Shown here piece by piece: positions 52,713 through 61,469 of a DNA stretch of 64,000 nt. Positions within the stretch are counted from its first letter, which is position 1. Each line of letters starts with the position of its first letter. The notes beneath the pieces were generated by a model that was not told where the DNA came from, searched no databases, and saw only the letters and a program-made list of their open reading frames with translations. The stretch is taken from NCBI RefSeq assembly GCF_008520265.1, contig NZ_VIQM01000065.1:62001-126000 (forward strand), given 5' to 3'. A program made the position numbers and the translations under genes. Source of the DNA: Sphingobacterium cavernae (lineage in GTDB: Bacteria > Bacteroidota > Bacteroidia > Sphingobacteriales > Sphingobacteriaceae).

Positions 52713-53729
52713 TTATTTTAAACGTTCTGTTCTTTGCAATTGCTCCGCATTTGCAAGTTTCAATTTTTCATCCTCTTTAATTACTGCTGGAAGATGAAAT
52801 TGCTCATAGTGGTTAGCACCAATCACCGATTCTTTTTCCACATCAGTAGGATGTTCTAGCACCCAATCCGATGTGTTCTTCGTATCAAAGCGACAAGTAT
52901 TACAGATAAAATCTTCTACTTCACCAAATTCATCCTTACGACCTGTTACACGCAACACCTCTTCCCCTTTGTACCAAAGCGTTACTTTACCCGAACAAGT
53001 TGGGCAATCACGATGCGCATCAACTGGTTTTGTAAACCAAACTCTATTTTTAAAACGGAAAGTTTTATCTGTCAATGCCCCTACTGGACAAACATCAATC
53101 ACATTTCCAATAAAATCGTGGTCTAAAGCTTTTTCAATGTGCGTTGTTATTTCAGAATGATCGCCACGGTACAGGATGCCATGCTCACGCTTTTCTGTCA
53201 ATTGATTAGCAACATATACACAACGGTAACATAGGATACAACGATTCATATGCAATTGAATCTTATCACCTAAATCTACACGCTCGAATGTACGACGTTC
53301 AAACTCATAACGTGTGCCTTCGGAACCGTGCTCATAACCCAAATCCTGCAACTTACACTCACCAGCTTGATCACAAATAGGACAATCCAAAGGATGATTT
53401 ATTAAAAGAATTTCAACCACACCTTTACGCGCTTCTTCTACTTCTGGTGATGTGATATTTTGCACTTCCATACCATCCATTACAGTTGTACGGCACGAAG
53501 CGACAAGCTTTGGCATCGGACGAGGATCTTTCTCCGAACCTTTAGAAACTTTAACTAAACATGTACGGCATTTTCCTCCAGAACCTTCTAGCTTAGAATA
53601 ATAACACATCGCAGGAGGTACAATATCACCTCCAATCTGACGTGCAGCATTCAATATCGTTGTTCCCGGAGCGACTTCTACCGGAATACCATCTATTGTG
53701 ACTTTAAAATTTACAACTTCGTCTGCCAT
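52713..53729 (-). CDS. nuoG: NADH-quinone oxidoreductase subunit G, short form
   Basis: A 338-residue Fe-S subunit of the peripheral arm. In order: [2Fe-2S] ligands Cys42, Cys54, Cys57 and Cys79; a His-Cys3 site (His112, Cys116, Cys119, Cys125); a second [4Fe-4S] site (Cys164, 167, 170, 214); and a third Cys set (Cys242, 245, 276, 279) like the Fe-S start of molybdopterin oxidoreductases. The protein ends about 60 residues later. E. coli NuoG is about 900 residues because of a large molybdopterin-type domain that is absent here. The stop is six bases before nuoH, so no remnant is left. The short form appears usual in Sphingobacteriaceae, from memory. Confidence 0.93.
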   Translation of the reverse strand: MADEVVNFKVTIDGIPVEVAPGTTILNAARQIGGDIVPPAMCYYSKLEGSGGKCRTCLVKVSKGSEKDPRPMPKLVASCRTTVMDGMEVQNITSPEVEEARKGVVEILLINHPLDCPICDQAGECKLQDLGYEHGSEGTRYEFERRTFERVDLGDKIQLHMNRCILCYRCVYVANQLTEKREHGILYRGDHSEITTHIEKALDHDFIGNVIDVCPVGALTDKTFRFKNRVWFTKPVDAHRDCPTCSGKVTLWYKGEEVLRVTGRKDEFGEVEDFICNTCRFDTKNTSDWVLEHPTDVEKESVIGANHYEQFHLPAVIKEDEKLKLANAEQLQRTERLK

Positions 53730-53747
53730 CGTATCTGCTTCTAATAT

Positions 53748-55103
53748 CTATTGAACTATGGTTTCCAAAGGATCAGCGTAATGCGCCAAACCATAATTAC
53801 GTGTCTGCGATTCTTGTGGATTCAACACATGCCATTCAAATTCATCACGAAAATGTCTAATTGCTGCCGCAACAGGCCATGCCGCAGCGTCACCCAATGG
53901 ACAAATTGTATTTCCTTCGATCTTACGTTGAATATCCCACAACAAGTCTATATCTTCCATGGTCCCGTGACCATATTCTATTTTATGCAAAACTTTTTCC
54001 ATCCAGCCCGTTCCTTCACGACATGGAGAACATTGTCCACAACTCTCATGATGATAGAATCTGGCGAAATTCCAAGTATTGCGTACTATACATTGATCTT
54101 CGTCGAAAACAATAAAACCACCAGACCCCATCATTGATCCTGTTTGGAATCCGCCATCGGCTAATGACTCATAAGTCATCAAACGCGGATTGCCTGCTGC
54201 TGTTTTCGTAATTAAATTTGCTGGTAGAATCGGAACTGAAGAACCTCCAGCTACTAAAGCTTTCAGCCTTTTACCATTGGCAATACCACCACAATATTCA
54301 TCCGAATAAATAAACTCTTCTACAGGTACACCTAATTCGATTTCATACACACCCGGTTTATTGATATTACCCGAAGCCGAAATCAATTTCGTTCCTGTAC
54401 TACGCTCAATACCAATTTTAGCATACTCTTCACCACCATCATTCACAATCGGCACCACTGCAGCTATGGATTCAACATTATTCACCACGGTAGGACAACC
54501 ATATAAACCTGCTATCGCAGGAAATGGTGGTTTAATACGCGGATTGCCACGTTTGCCTTCTAATGATTCCAATAAAGCGGTTTCTTCTCCACAGATGTAT
54601 GCTCCACCACCTGGCTGCACGTATATTTCTAAATTGTATCCAGTACCTAAAATATTATTACCTAAAAATCCGGCTGCTTTAGCTTCTTCAATAGCTTTCT
54701 CGAGAATGCGAATTTGAGGCATCATCTCACCACGCACATAGATATACGAAGTATGCGCACCTAAGGCATAACTCGACACAATCATGCCTTCCACCAAAGC
54801 GTGTGGAATATGCGTCATCAAGTAACGGTCTTTGAATGTTCCTGGCTCTGATTCATCCGCATTACACACCAAATAACGTGGAACACCTTCTGGCTTAGCC
54901 AAAAAGCTCCATTTCATTCCTGTTGGGAAGCCTGCCCCACCACGACCACGCAATCCAGACTTCTTAACCTCTTCGACAACATCATCCGACGACATTGTTT
55001 TCAAAGCTTTTTCTACAGCTCGGTATCCCCCCTTTTGACGATATACGGCAAAAGTGTTGATTCCCGGCTCATTTATATGCTCTAATAATAATTTACGCCC
55101 CAT
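53748..55103 (-). CDS. nuoF: NADH-quinone oxidoreductase subunit F
   Basis: A 451-residue peripheral subunit that binds NADH and FMN and carries the [4Fe-4S] cluster N3. Seen are [15 protein letters not shown] (about 54-68, FMN/NADH binding), [17 protein letters not shown], the [25 protein letters not shown] region (about 166-190), and the Cys motif [15 protein letters not shown] with a fourth Cys in [10 protein letters not shown]. Gap to nuoE is five bases. Confidence 0.97.
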   Translation of the reverse strand: [451 protein letters not shown]

Positions 55104-55108
55104 CTTGA

Positions 55109-55633
55109 TTATGCCTCTTTAGCTTTATTACGTAACGTCTCGATTAATTTATCGACACTATCTTCCGTTAAATTCTCATAAAAAGTATATTCTGGACCAA
55201 TTTGTAATACCGGTCCGTAACCACAAGCAGCCAAACATTCAACACCACGCCATGAAAACAATCCATCTGCTGTTACTTCCCCTTCTTTTACACCCAAACG
55301 TTGCTCGATGTGATCCATGATTTTTTCTGCTCCAACCAAGCAACAAGGTCCTGTTCGACATACTTCTAACGCAAACTTTCCTTGGGGCTTTAAAAAATAC
55401 ATGGTATAAAAAGTCGCTACTTCATATACTTCAATAGGCTGAATCTGCAAAAAAGCAGCGACTTTGTCCATTGCATCAGTACTTAGCCAGCCATATTCAG
55501 CTTGCACTAAATGTAGTATTGGCAGCAATGCAGACTTCTGCTTACCTGCAGGATAACGACTCACCACCTCCTCAAACTTGGCTAAAAGTGAGGTAGAAAA
55601 TTCTACAGGAAGGTTTTCTTGTACACTAAGCAT
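55109..55633 (-). CDS. nuoE: NADH-quinone oxidoreductase subunit E
   Basis: A 174-residue subunit with the [2Fe-2S] cluster N1a, with motif CRTGPC (about 110-115) and ECLAACGYGP (about 146-155) as ligand sites. The N-terminal half is the usual helical part, with KQKSALLPILHLVQAEYGWLS. It overlaps the nuoD end by eight bases, which suggests translational coupling. Confidence 0.96.
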   Translation of the reverse strand: MLSVQENLPVEFSTSLLAKFEEVVSRYPAGKQKSALLPILHLVQAEYGWLSTDAMDKVAAFLQIQPIEVYEVATFYTMYFLKPQGKFALEVCRTGPCCLVGAEKIMDHIEQRLGVKEGEVTADGLFSWRGVECLAACGYGPVLQIGPEYTFYENLTEDSVDKLIETLRNKAKEA

Positions 55634-56861
55634 CTAATTCTCCAGCTATTATGTTTAAACTACTCATGTTTAAAATTGCATCCGAAATCAACATACCTGC
55701 ACTCATCGGTGCAAACATTTGATAATTGATAAATGAAGGTCTTCTAAAGTGAAGTCTATATGGCGTACGACCGCCATCATGGATTAAATAAAATCCCAAC
55801 TCACCGTTAGCACCTTCTACCGAATGATACACTTCGGATTTTGGAGTCTCCCATTCACCCATTACAATCTTGAAATGGTAAATAAGTGCCTCCATATTAT
55901 TGTAGACTTGTTCTTTAGGTGGAAGATAAAACTCTGGAACATCCGCATGGAATACACCAACTGGTTCTTTCGCTATCTTGTCTAATGCTTGTCTGATTAT
56001 CTTTAAAGACTCGCGCATCTCCGCGTTACGAACCATAAAACGATCATACACGTCTCCGTTAGTTCCTACCGGAACTTCAAAGTCAAATTCATCATAGGAG
56101 CAATATGGGGACACGATACGCACATCATAATCAACACCCGTAGCTCTTAGAATCGGACCAGACCAACTGTAATCTAAAGCCTCTTCGGGAGTAACAGCGG
56201 CTACACCAGCAGTTCGTTCTATAAATATTCTATTTCGAACAAATAATTCCTCAAACTCACTCAATACTGGAGGAAATCTTTCCAAGAACTCCTCTATTTT
56301 CTTAAAGGCAACATTATTAAAATCTCTTTCGAAACCACCAATTCGACCAATATTTGTCGTCAGACGTGCGCCACAGATTTCTTCATAAATCTCGTAGATA
56401 AATTCACGCTCCTGCATGACATACAAGAATCCTGAAAATGCACCTGTATCCACCCCCAAAATACCATTGCAAATAATGTGATCAGCTATACGCGCCAATT
56501 CCATCACAATCACACGCATATACTGTACTCGCTTAGGAATTTCTATGTCCAAAAGCTTTTCTACCGTCATATGCCAACCCATATTATTAATTGGAGAAGA
56601 GCAATAATTAAGACGGTCAGTTAATGGCGTAATTTGATAAAAAGGACGGCGCTCGGCTATCTTTTCAAAAGCACGATGGATATAACCTATTGTTGAAACT
56701 CCACTGACAATACGCTCCCCATCAATTTGCACCACATTCTGGAATACACCATGAGTAGCAGGGTGCGTAGGACCTATATTTAGGGTGATTAATTCGTCTT
56801 GTGGATCGTTATCCTCAAAAACAGGTTTATTCGGTGATATTTTGGTAATCGGATTGCTCAT
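55626..56861 (-). CDS. nuoD: NADH-quinone oxidoreductase subunit D
   Basis: A 411-residue peripheral subunit that forms the quinone-binding site with NuoB. Landmarks are LNIGPTHPATHGVFQNVVQIDGERI (about 26-50), GYIHRAFEKIAERRPFYQITPLTDRLNY by position 59-86, SYDEFDFEVPVG and the C-terminal REPSFINYQMFAP-like segment RPSFINYQMFAPMSAGM and DAILNMSSLNIIAGELDA. It is separate from nuoC, unlike the fused nuoCD of E. coli. Confidence 0.97.
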   Translation of the reverse strand: MSNPITKISPNKPVFEDNDPQDELITLNIGPTHPATHGVFQNVVQIDGERIVSGVSTIGYIHRAFEKIAERRPFYQITPLTDRLNYCSSPINNMGWHMTVEKLLDIEIPKRVQYMRVIVMELARIADHIICNGILGVDTGAFSGFLYVMQEREFIYEIYEEICGARLTTNIGRIGGFERDFNNVAFKKIEEFLERFPPVLSEFEELFVRNRIFIERTAGVAAVTPEEALDYSWSGPILRATGVDYDVRIVSPYCSYDEFDFEVPVGTNGDVYDRFMVRNAEMRESLKIIRQALDKIAKEPVGVFHADVPEFYLPPKEQVYNNMEALIYHFKIVMGEWETPKSEVYHSVEGANGELGFYLIHDGGRTPYRLHFRRPSFINYQMFAPMSAGMLISDAILNMSSLNIIAGELDA

Positions 56862-56876
56862 CTACGTAAATTCAAG

Positions 56877-57380
56877 TTATCGGCCAAAATAAAAATCTTT
56901 CTTATCCACTTTATTCGGATCTTCCAATGGGTATTCTTTGCGCATCGGAAATACTTCCAATTCATCCATGTTAAGTATTCGACGTAAATCTGGATGACCT
57001 TCGAATATTATTCCATAGAAATCATATGTCTCCCTTTCCATCCAATTAGCACCATTCCATAATGTCGTTGCAGTTGGAATAGTAGGATTTTTTCCTTCCA
57101 AAAACACCTTTATACGAATTCGAAAATTTTGAAAAAGATTATGAAGATGATAAACCACAGCAAAAGGCTGCGCCTGATTAGGATAATGCACAGCTGTAAT
57201 ATCTGTCAGATAATTGAATCTAAATGATTCCTCATTTTTTAAATAAGAAAGCACTTCAATAATAGATTCTGCAGATGTAGAAATAGTCAAAAGTCCATGC
57301 GGCTCGCCAATGATTTCCAATGTTTCACCAAACTTCTCACTTAAATTTTCTACTATATATTGGTTGGTTAATCTATCCAT
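56877..57380 (-). CDS. nuoC: NADH-quinone oxidoreductase subunit C
   Basis: A 167-residue subunit of the hydrophilic arm that has no cofactor. The family motif [41 protein letters not shown] by position 113-153 is nearly complete. The reading frame ends with FYFGR. The start (57380) overlaps nuoB's end by eight bases. Confidence 0.96.
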   Translation of the reverse strand: MDRLTNQYIVENLSEKFGETLEIIGEPHGLLTISTSAESIIEVLSYLKNEESFRFNYLTDITAVHYPNQAQPFAVVYHLHNLFQNFRIRIKVFLEGKNPTIPTATTLWNGANWMERETYDFYGIIFEGHPDLRRILNMDELEVFPMRKEYPLEDPNKVDKKDFYFGR

Positions 57381-57927
57381 TGTCTGTTACTATTCCATAT
57401 TTTTCCAACAATGCCTTGTATTCAGGGGTATTTCTTCTGTTCAACGACTCGTTTTTAACGATGTCTTGCAATTTTAACACACCATCTAGGATCGCTTCTG
57501 GTCTCGGTGGGCATCCCGGCACATATACATCTACAGGAATTATTTCATCTATTCCCTGCAATACCGAATATGTATCAAAAATTCCACCACTAGAAGCACA
57601 GGCTCCTACTGCAATAACCCAACGAGGCTCTGCCATTTGCAAATACACCTGCTTCAATACTGGAGCCATTTTTTTCGCTATAGTCCCCATTACCAAAAGC
57701 ATATCCGCTTGACGAGGCGAAAAACTTGGTCGCTCGGCACCAAATCTCGCTAAATCATAAGTCGAACCCATTGTCGCCATAAACTCAATCCCACAACAAG
57801 AAGTGGCAAAGGGTAATGGCCATAAGGAATTTGCTCGAGCTAATCCAATCGCTTTATCTAAAGTAGTGGCAAAAAATCCGGCTCCTTCCACTCCTGGAGG
57901 CGCCTCCGCTAAGGTGATCTTGCTCAT
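57373..57927 (-). CDS. nuoB: NADH-quinone oxidoreductase subunit B
   Basis: A 184-residue Fe-S subunit with cluster N2, which passes electrons to quinone. Ligands seen are two adjacent Cys in the SCCGIEFMA motif (about 43-51), Cys in [19 protein letters not shown] and Cys in [12 protein letters not shown]. The [14 protein letters not shown] stretch before them is typical. Start at 57927 gives [16 protein letters not shown] 91-base gap separates it from nuoA, with a short ATTCCTT hairpin in it. Confidence 0.97.
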   Translation of the reverse strand: MSKITLAEAPPGVEGAGFFATTLDKAIGLARANSLWPLPFATSCCGIEFMATMGSTYDLARFGAERPSFSPRQADMLLVMGTIAKKMAPVLKQVYLQMAEPRWVIAVGACASSGGIFDTYSVLQGIDEIIPVDVYVPGCPPRPEAILDGVLKLQDIVKNESLNRRNTPEYKALLEKYGIVTDNG

Positions 57928-58018
57928 AATACAGTTATTCTTTCCTCGGTTTATACAGTTCTCAATTTAATATTTATATTCCTTAAATTGAATAAAGGAA
58001 TGTTATTTAGAATCTTTC

Positions 58019-58399
58019 TTAATCCCAATTAAGTGCTTTTTTCTTAATTACATAGATGAAGCCTAATAATAGCATACCCATGAAAATAAACATCTCGATT
58101 AAACCTTGAAATCCAAATTCCCTAAAATTCACAGCCCAAGGATACATGAAGATTACCTCCACGTCGAAAATTACAAACAATATAGCAACAAGGAAATATT
58201 TAATTGAAAAGGGTTGTCTTGCGTTACCTACAACTTCTACTCCAGATTCAAAAGCAGTTAGTTTGCTTTCTGTACGCACTTTTGGACCTATTAGGTGAGT
58301 ACCAATAATTGTTGTTATTCCAAAACCTGCAGCAACAATTAATTGAATTAGTATCGGCAAATAATCAACAGGCAGATTCTGACCTTGCAAATTTTCCAT
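58019..58399 (-). CDS. nuoA: NADH-quinone oxidoreductase subunit A
   Basis: The first gene of the operon: a 126-residue subunit with three membrane helices (about 15-38, 65-85, 96-118). Typical elements are KLTAFESGVEVVGNARQPFSIKYFLVAILFVIFDVEVIFMYPWAV (about 42-88), including the Glu and Asp of the quinone-site loop. A consensus -7 box 30 bases upstream and a palindromic terminator just before it mark the operon start. Confidence 0.96.
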   Translation of the reverse strand: MENLQGQNLPVDYLPILIQLIVAAGFGITTIIGTHLIGPKVRTESKLTAFESGVEVVGNARQPFSIKYFLVAILFVIFDVEVIFMYPWAVNFREFGFQGLIEMFIFMGMLLLGFIYVIKKKALNWD

Positions 58400-58429
58400 A
58401 ATAAAAGTTTAGTTCTTAGTTGTATGAAA

Positions 58430-58437
58430 CAAATATA
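58430..58437 (-). promoter_or_regulatory. -7 box of the nuo operon
   Basis: The minus strand reads TATATTTG, matching TAnnTTTG. It is 30 bases before the nuoA ATG (leader about 27 nt), directly downstream of the terminator of the previous operon. Confidence 0.6.
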
Positions 58438-58455
58438 GAACTTTTATTAAAAAAT

Positions 58456-58487
58456 AAAAGGGCAAACTGAATTCAGTTTGCCCTTTT
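58456..58487. terminator. perfect 32-bp palindromic terminator before nuoA
   Basis: 16-bp arms, exact complements without spacer (AAAAGGGCAAACTGAA and its complement). It ends the exbB-tonB-TPR operon and insulates the nuo promoter, whose -7 box starts 19 bases away. Confidence 0.88.
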
Positions 58488-58507
58488 AAAAGAAAATATT
58501 AAAAATC

Positions 58508-60244
58508 TTACAATACGTCTTTCAACGCTTCTAAATATTGTGTCGCAACTTCATCATTTGGAGATAGCGCAATCGCTTTCTTAAATAAATCACCTGCTTG
58601 TTTATAATCTTCTTTTAAGATATAGTAATATCCGATTACGTTGTAAACATCAGTTAACTTAACAACATCATCTTCAGTTAATTGCTCACCAGCAGCTTGT
58701 TTATCTGTAAGAATTTTAGCTAACTGATTAAAAGATTCTAAGTATAAACCTTTGTGCAATTCTGGTTGTTCTGGATCGATTACATCTAAATTATAGTTAC
58801 TATATCCTTTAATGTATAATGCAGGAATTTTATATTCAGCAGCTGCTGAATCTGTAGAATTAATTACCACATCTAAAGCCTTGATTGCATCATTAAATTC
58901 TTTAGTTGCATCTTCTCCAGCTTCTTTTTTCTTATTACCTGCACGGAAGTTAGCATCACCTACTAAGTAATTAGCTTCGTAATACCAAGGCTCTCCCTTT
59001 TGAGATGCTGGCACATTGAAGATGGCTGCAGCAGCTTCAAAGTTTGATGCATTAAACGCATTTCTACCGTAGCCATCAACCTCATTGATTAATTCTTTGT
59101 CCAATTCTAAAGCTTTTCCTAAATACTGAAGACCTTTAGCTTTATCACCAGCTTCAATATTTGCAAAACCACCGAACAAATAATCAATAGCAATTAAGCG
59201 GCTTTCTTCAGCGTTAGCAAATAATTTATCAAAATATCCTACTGCTTTAGCTGCATCTTTATCTTGGTTGATAGAGATCAATCCCAAATAACGGTATACT
59301 TTAGCATCAACACCTGGTACATTTTCCAACTGAAGAGCTACGGTTTTTAACTCATCATATTTTTGACCAAATACCAAGAAATCTGCATAACGAACTAAAG
59401 CATCTGATGATTTATCACCTGTAACTTCCAAATATTTTTTATAGCTATCTACAGCTTTAGCAACTTGCGCCTCGTATGCTGCCTTTTCTTCATCCGTATT
59501 ATCTGGTAAACGTTTGGCAATTTGCAATTCGGTCTCCGCAATCTCACGATAAACAGGACCATACGTTGGGTATTCTGCTGCAATCGAATTATATGATTCT
59601 AAAGCTGCATCGAATGCAAATGCACGACGAGTAATTAACGCTTGTTGTACTTTAGCTTTTACTAAATTTGGATCGATATTCAATGCATCACGGTAGCTGA
59701 TATATGATTGACTATTTTCGCCTAATCCTAAATATGCATCTCCTAACGACACTGGGATTAATGCATCCTTAGCATTTTTAGCTTTAGCTTGAGATAAATA
59801 ATCTACTGCCTTAGCATAATCAGGTTTAGGTGCTTCTACGTAAGCTTTACCAATGTAATATAGTGGTAAATAATCTTTTTTACCCAATGCAGAAGTTGCT
59901 TGTGTAAACTTTTGTTCTGCAGCAGATACGTTATTTTTTTGTAAATCAACAATACCTAAACCAACATTATTTAACGCTTCTTTTGGAGCATTTGTTAATC
60001 CATTATTAAATGCTAATGCTGCTGAATCTAACTTTTCATTAACCAAGTATACCTGACCTAAGTAGAAGTGATTAAGACCATCTTTAGGTTTTTTCGCAAC
60101 TAAATTTTGTAAGATACCTTTAGCTTTATCGTATTGCTCTGCATCAATCGCTGCTTTCGCATCTTTTAAACTTTGAGCACTAGCAGTGCTTGCTAAAGCG
60201 CCTGCTGCTAATAAACTCAAAAACAATTTACTTTTTGTCATCAT
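58508..60244 (-). CDS. tetratricopeptide-repeat protein, exported
   Basis: A 578-residue protein with a signal peptide (LLAAGALASTASAQ, about 9-24) and at least eight TPR-like helical repeats (for example GLNHFYLGQVYLVNEKLDSAALAFNNGL, ALIPVSLGDAYLGLGENSQSYISYRDAL, and the final EDYKQAGDLFKKAIALSPNDEVATQYLEAL; each longer than quoted here only by position). TPR arrays bind partner proteins. It is the last gene of the exbB-tonB operon; such TPR genes are commonly found next to TonB-ExbBD in Bacteroidota, but the partner is not known. An alternative start lies one codon in. Confidence 0.87.
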   Translation of the reverse strand: MMTKSKLFLSLLAAGALASTASAQSLKDAKAAIDAEQYDKAKGILQNLVAKKPKDGLNHFYLGQVYLVNEKLDSAALAFNNGLTNAPKEALNNVGLGIVDLQKNNVSAAEQKFTQATSALGKKDYLPLYYIGKAYVEAPKPDYAKAVDYLSQAKAKNAKDALIPVSLGDAYLGLGENSQSYISYRDALNIDPNLVKAKVQQALITRRAFAFDAALESYNSIAAEYPTYGPVYREIAETELQIAKRLPDNTDEEKAAYEAQVAKAVDSYKKYLEVTGDKSSDALVRYADFLVFGQKYDELKTVALQLENVPGVDAKVYRYLGLISINQDKDAAKAVGYFDKLFANAEESRLIAIDYLFGGFANIEAGDKAKGLQYLGKALELDKELINEVDGYGRNAFNASNFEAAAAIFNVPASQKGEPWYYEANYLVGDANFRAGNKKKEAGEDATKEFNDAIKALDVVINSTDSAAAEYKIPALYIKGYSNYNLDVIDPEQPELHKGLYLESFNQLAKILTDKQAAGEQLTEDDVVKLTDVYNVIGYYYILKEDYKQAGDLFKKAIALSPNDEVATQYLEALKDVL

Positions 60245-60269
60245 TCTATTTATGTTTCTTAGTTATTTA

Positions 60270-61178
60270 CTAATTAATATTATCTCTTATAATAATTTCA
60301 CGTCCTGGCATCTTCGCAGGAAGCAATCCTGATTTCAAAACAATTCGCTGTCCTCTATCTCCAGTTACAAATGCCGAAAAACCCATTCCCAAACCCATAT
60401 TTGGTTGATAATTCAACACCTTCACTTCTCTACGTAATGGATATTCTCCAGTTGATAATGAAGCCTGTGAAGGTTTCACATATTTGGGAGTCTCCAAAGT
60501 GTCATTTAACACGCTCAAGATACGAATTTTATCTTTTTCTGTAAAAGATCTTTGCAAAGATAAATACTGATTAAAACTCAATAATCCGATTTGCTTTTCA
60601 TTACCAGCGACAGTGTTTAAAATTTCTGTTGCATTACCTTTTACTTCTAAATAGGTATTTGCGATTTTATCCAACTTGCCCAATTCTCTAAAATAACGAA
60701 CCAAACTTGAATTTGGATTATCTATTACCAACTTTTTACCTGTTGCGTTTCGGCCAGCCATTAAATCAATAATATCTTGCGTTGCAATAGTTGAATCAAT
60801 ATCTGAACTACCGACCAGCACTACAGCGTCGTATGCAAATGGATAAATCCTCGGGGTAATTGAGCGTTGATCAAATGATTTCTTTTCTTCCTCCGTCAAT
60901 TCTCTAGATAAGATCAATATCCCACTTTCACCTTTTATTAAATCATTTACAGCTTGAACCTCAGGTTTACCTATCAAGTTGATTTTCGCGTTATAATAAG
61001 AACTTTCAAAGACCTCTTTTTGTTCTACAGCTATTGGCATCAATGACTCATCTACCAAAACTGCAATTTCACCAGATAATATATCATCCGTTTTGTTCTT
61101 CTTTTCTTTATTCTCTACACAAGAGATAAGGAAAAGAAAAGCTGAAAATACATATATAATTTTATAGAACAAATTCAT
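60270..61178 (-). CDS. PstS-like substrate-binding lipoprotein
   Basis: A ~302-residue lipoprotein (lipobox LFLISCVEN; start chosen at the second Met, two codons after an upstream Met). It has a type II periplasmic-binding-protein pattern: GEIAVLVDESLMPIAVEQKEVFESSYYNAKINLIGKPEVQAVNDLIKGES by position 36-85, GILILSRELTEEE, RIYPFAYDAVVLVGSSDID and LVIDNPNSSLVRYFREL, like PstS phosphate-binding proteins. No pst transporter genes are near. It sits in the exbB-tonB operon 26 bases before the TPR gene. A sensory or envelope role rather than phosphate transport is possible (inference). Confidence 0.8.
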   Translation of the reverse strand: MNLFYKIIYVFSAFLFLISCVENKEKKNKTDDILSGEIAVLVDESLMPIAVEQKEVFESSYYNAKINLIGKPEVQAVNDLIKGESGILILSRELTEEEKKSFDQRSITPRIYPFAYDAVVLVGSSDIDSTIATQDIIDLMAGRNATGKKLVIDNPNSSLVRYFRELGKLDKIANTYLEVKGNATEILNTVAGNEKQIGLLSFNQYLSLQRSFTEKDKIRILSVLNDTLETPKYVKPSQASLSTGEYPLRREVKVLNYQPNMGLGMGFSAFVTGDRGQRIVLKSGLLPAKMPGREIIIRDNIN

Positions 61179-61226
61179 TACCAATATGATTTAATACAGA
61201 TTAAAAAGATTAATCCTTAACATTAT

Positions 61227-61469
61227 TTAACGTATAAAATTATTTTGCCATAGGCGCGCAAAGCGCATGAAAGAATATACAATAAGTAATATTCCAAACA
61301 TATTCTTGTATGTTTTATCGATTTCAATCGGAAAATCTTTCCAAAAGATTATCAATAAGCCTATTATGAAATAAAACAAAAACATGCATAGGCCTAAAAT
61401 AGACAGAAATCGCTTTGTTGGCGATTTCTGTCTAAATTTGTTCGTATTCATTTCTGAATTTTCACTCAT
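61227..61469 (-). CDS. small membrane protein following tonB
   Basis: An 80-residue protein with two membrane segments (about 23-42 and 57-70) after a polar N-terminus. The ATG at 61469 overlaps the tonB stop (TAATG), so it is translationally coupled to tonB; a longer upstream reading would overlap tonB by 80 bases and is unlikely. I do not recognise a family. A perfect 13-bp hairpin lies inside its coding region (61401-61433). In the operon it comes before the PstS-like gene. Confidence 0.65.
   Translation of the reverse strand: MSENSEMNTNKFRQKSPTKRFLSILGLCMFLFYFIIGLLIIFWKDFPIEIDKTYKNMFGILLIVYSFMRFARLWQNNFIR
61401..61433 (-). repeat. perfect hairpin inside the small membrane-protein gene
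   Basis: 13-bp arms (61401-61413 and 61421-61433) with a 7-nt loop, exact complements. It is inside an ORF, 36-68 bases past the tonB stop; no strong T-tract follows on the minus strand (ATTTTAGG), so complete termination is unlikely but a pause, partial attenuator or RNA-processing site is possible. Confidence 0.7.

Noticed and set aside
52700..52720. Frameshift or break to explain the short NuoG
   Set aside because: The nuoG stop is six bases before the nuoH ATG, leaving no space for a lost remainder, so the short form looks natural.
53751..54137. 128-codon rightward ORF over nuoF
   Set aside because: Antisense shadow of highly conserved nuoF.
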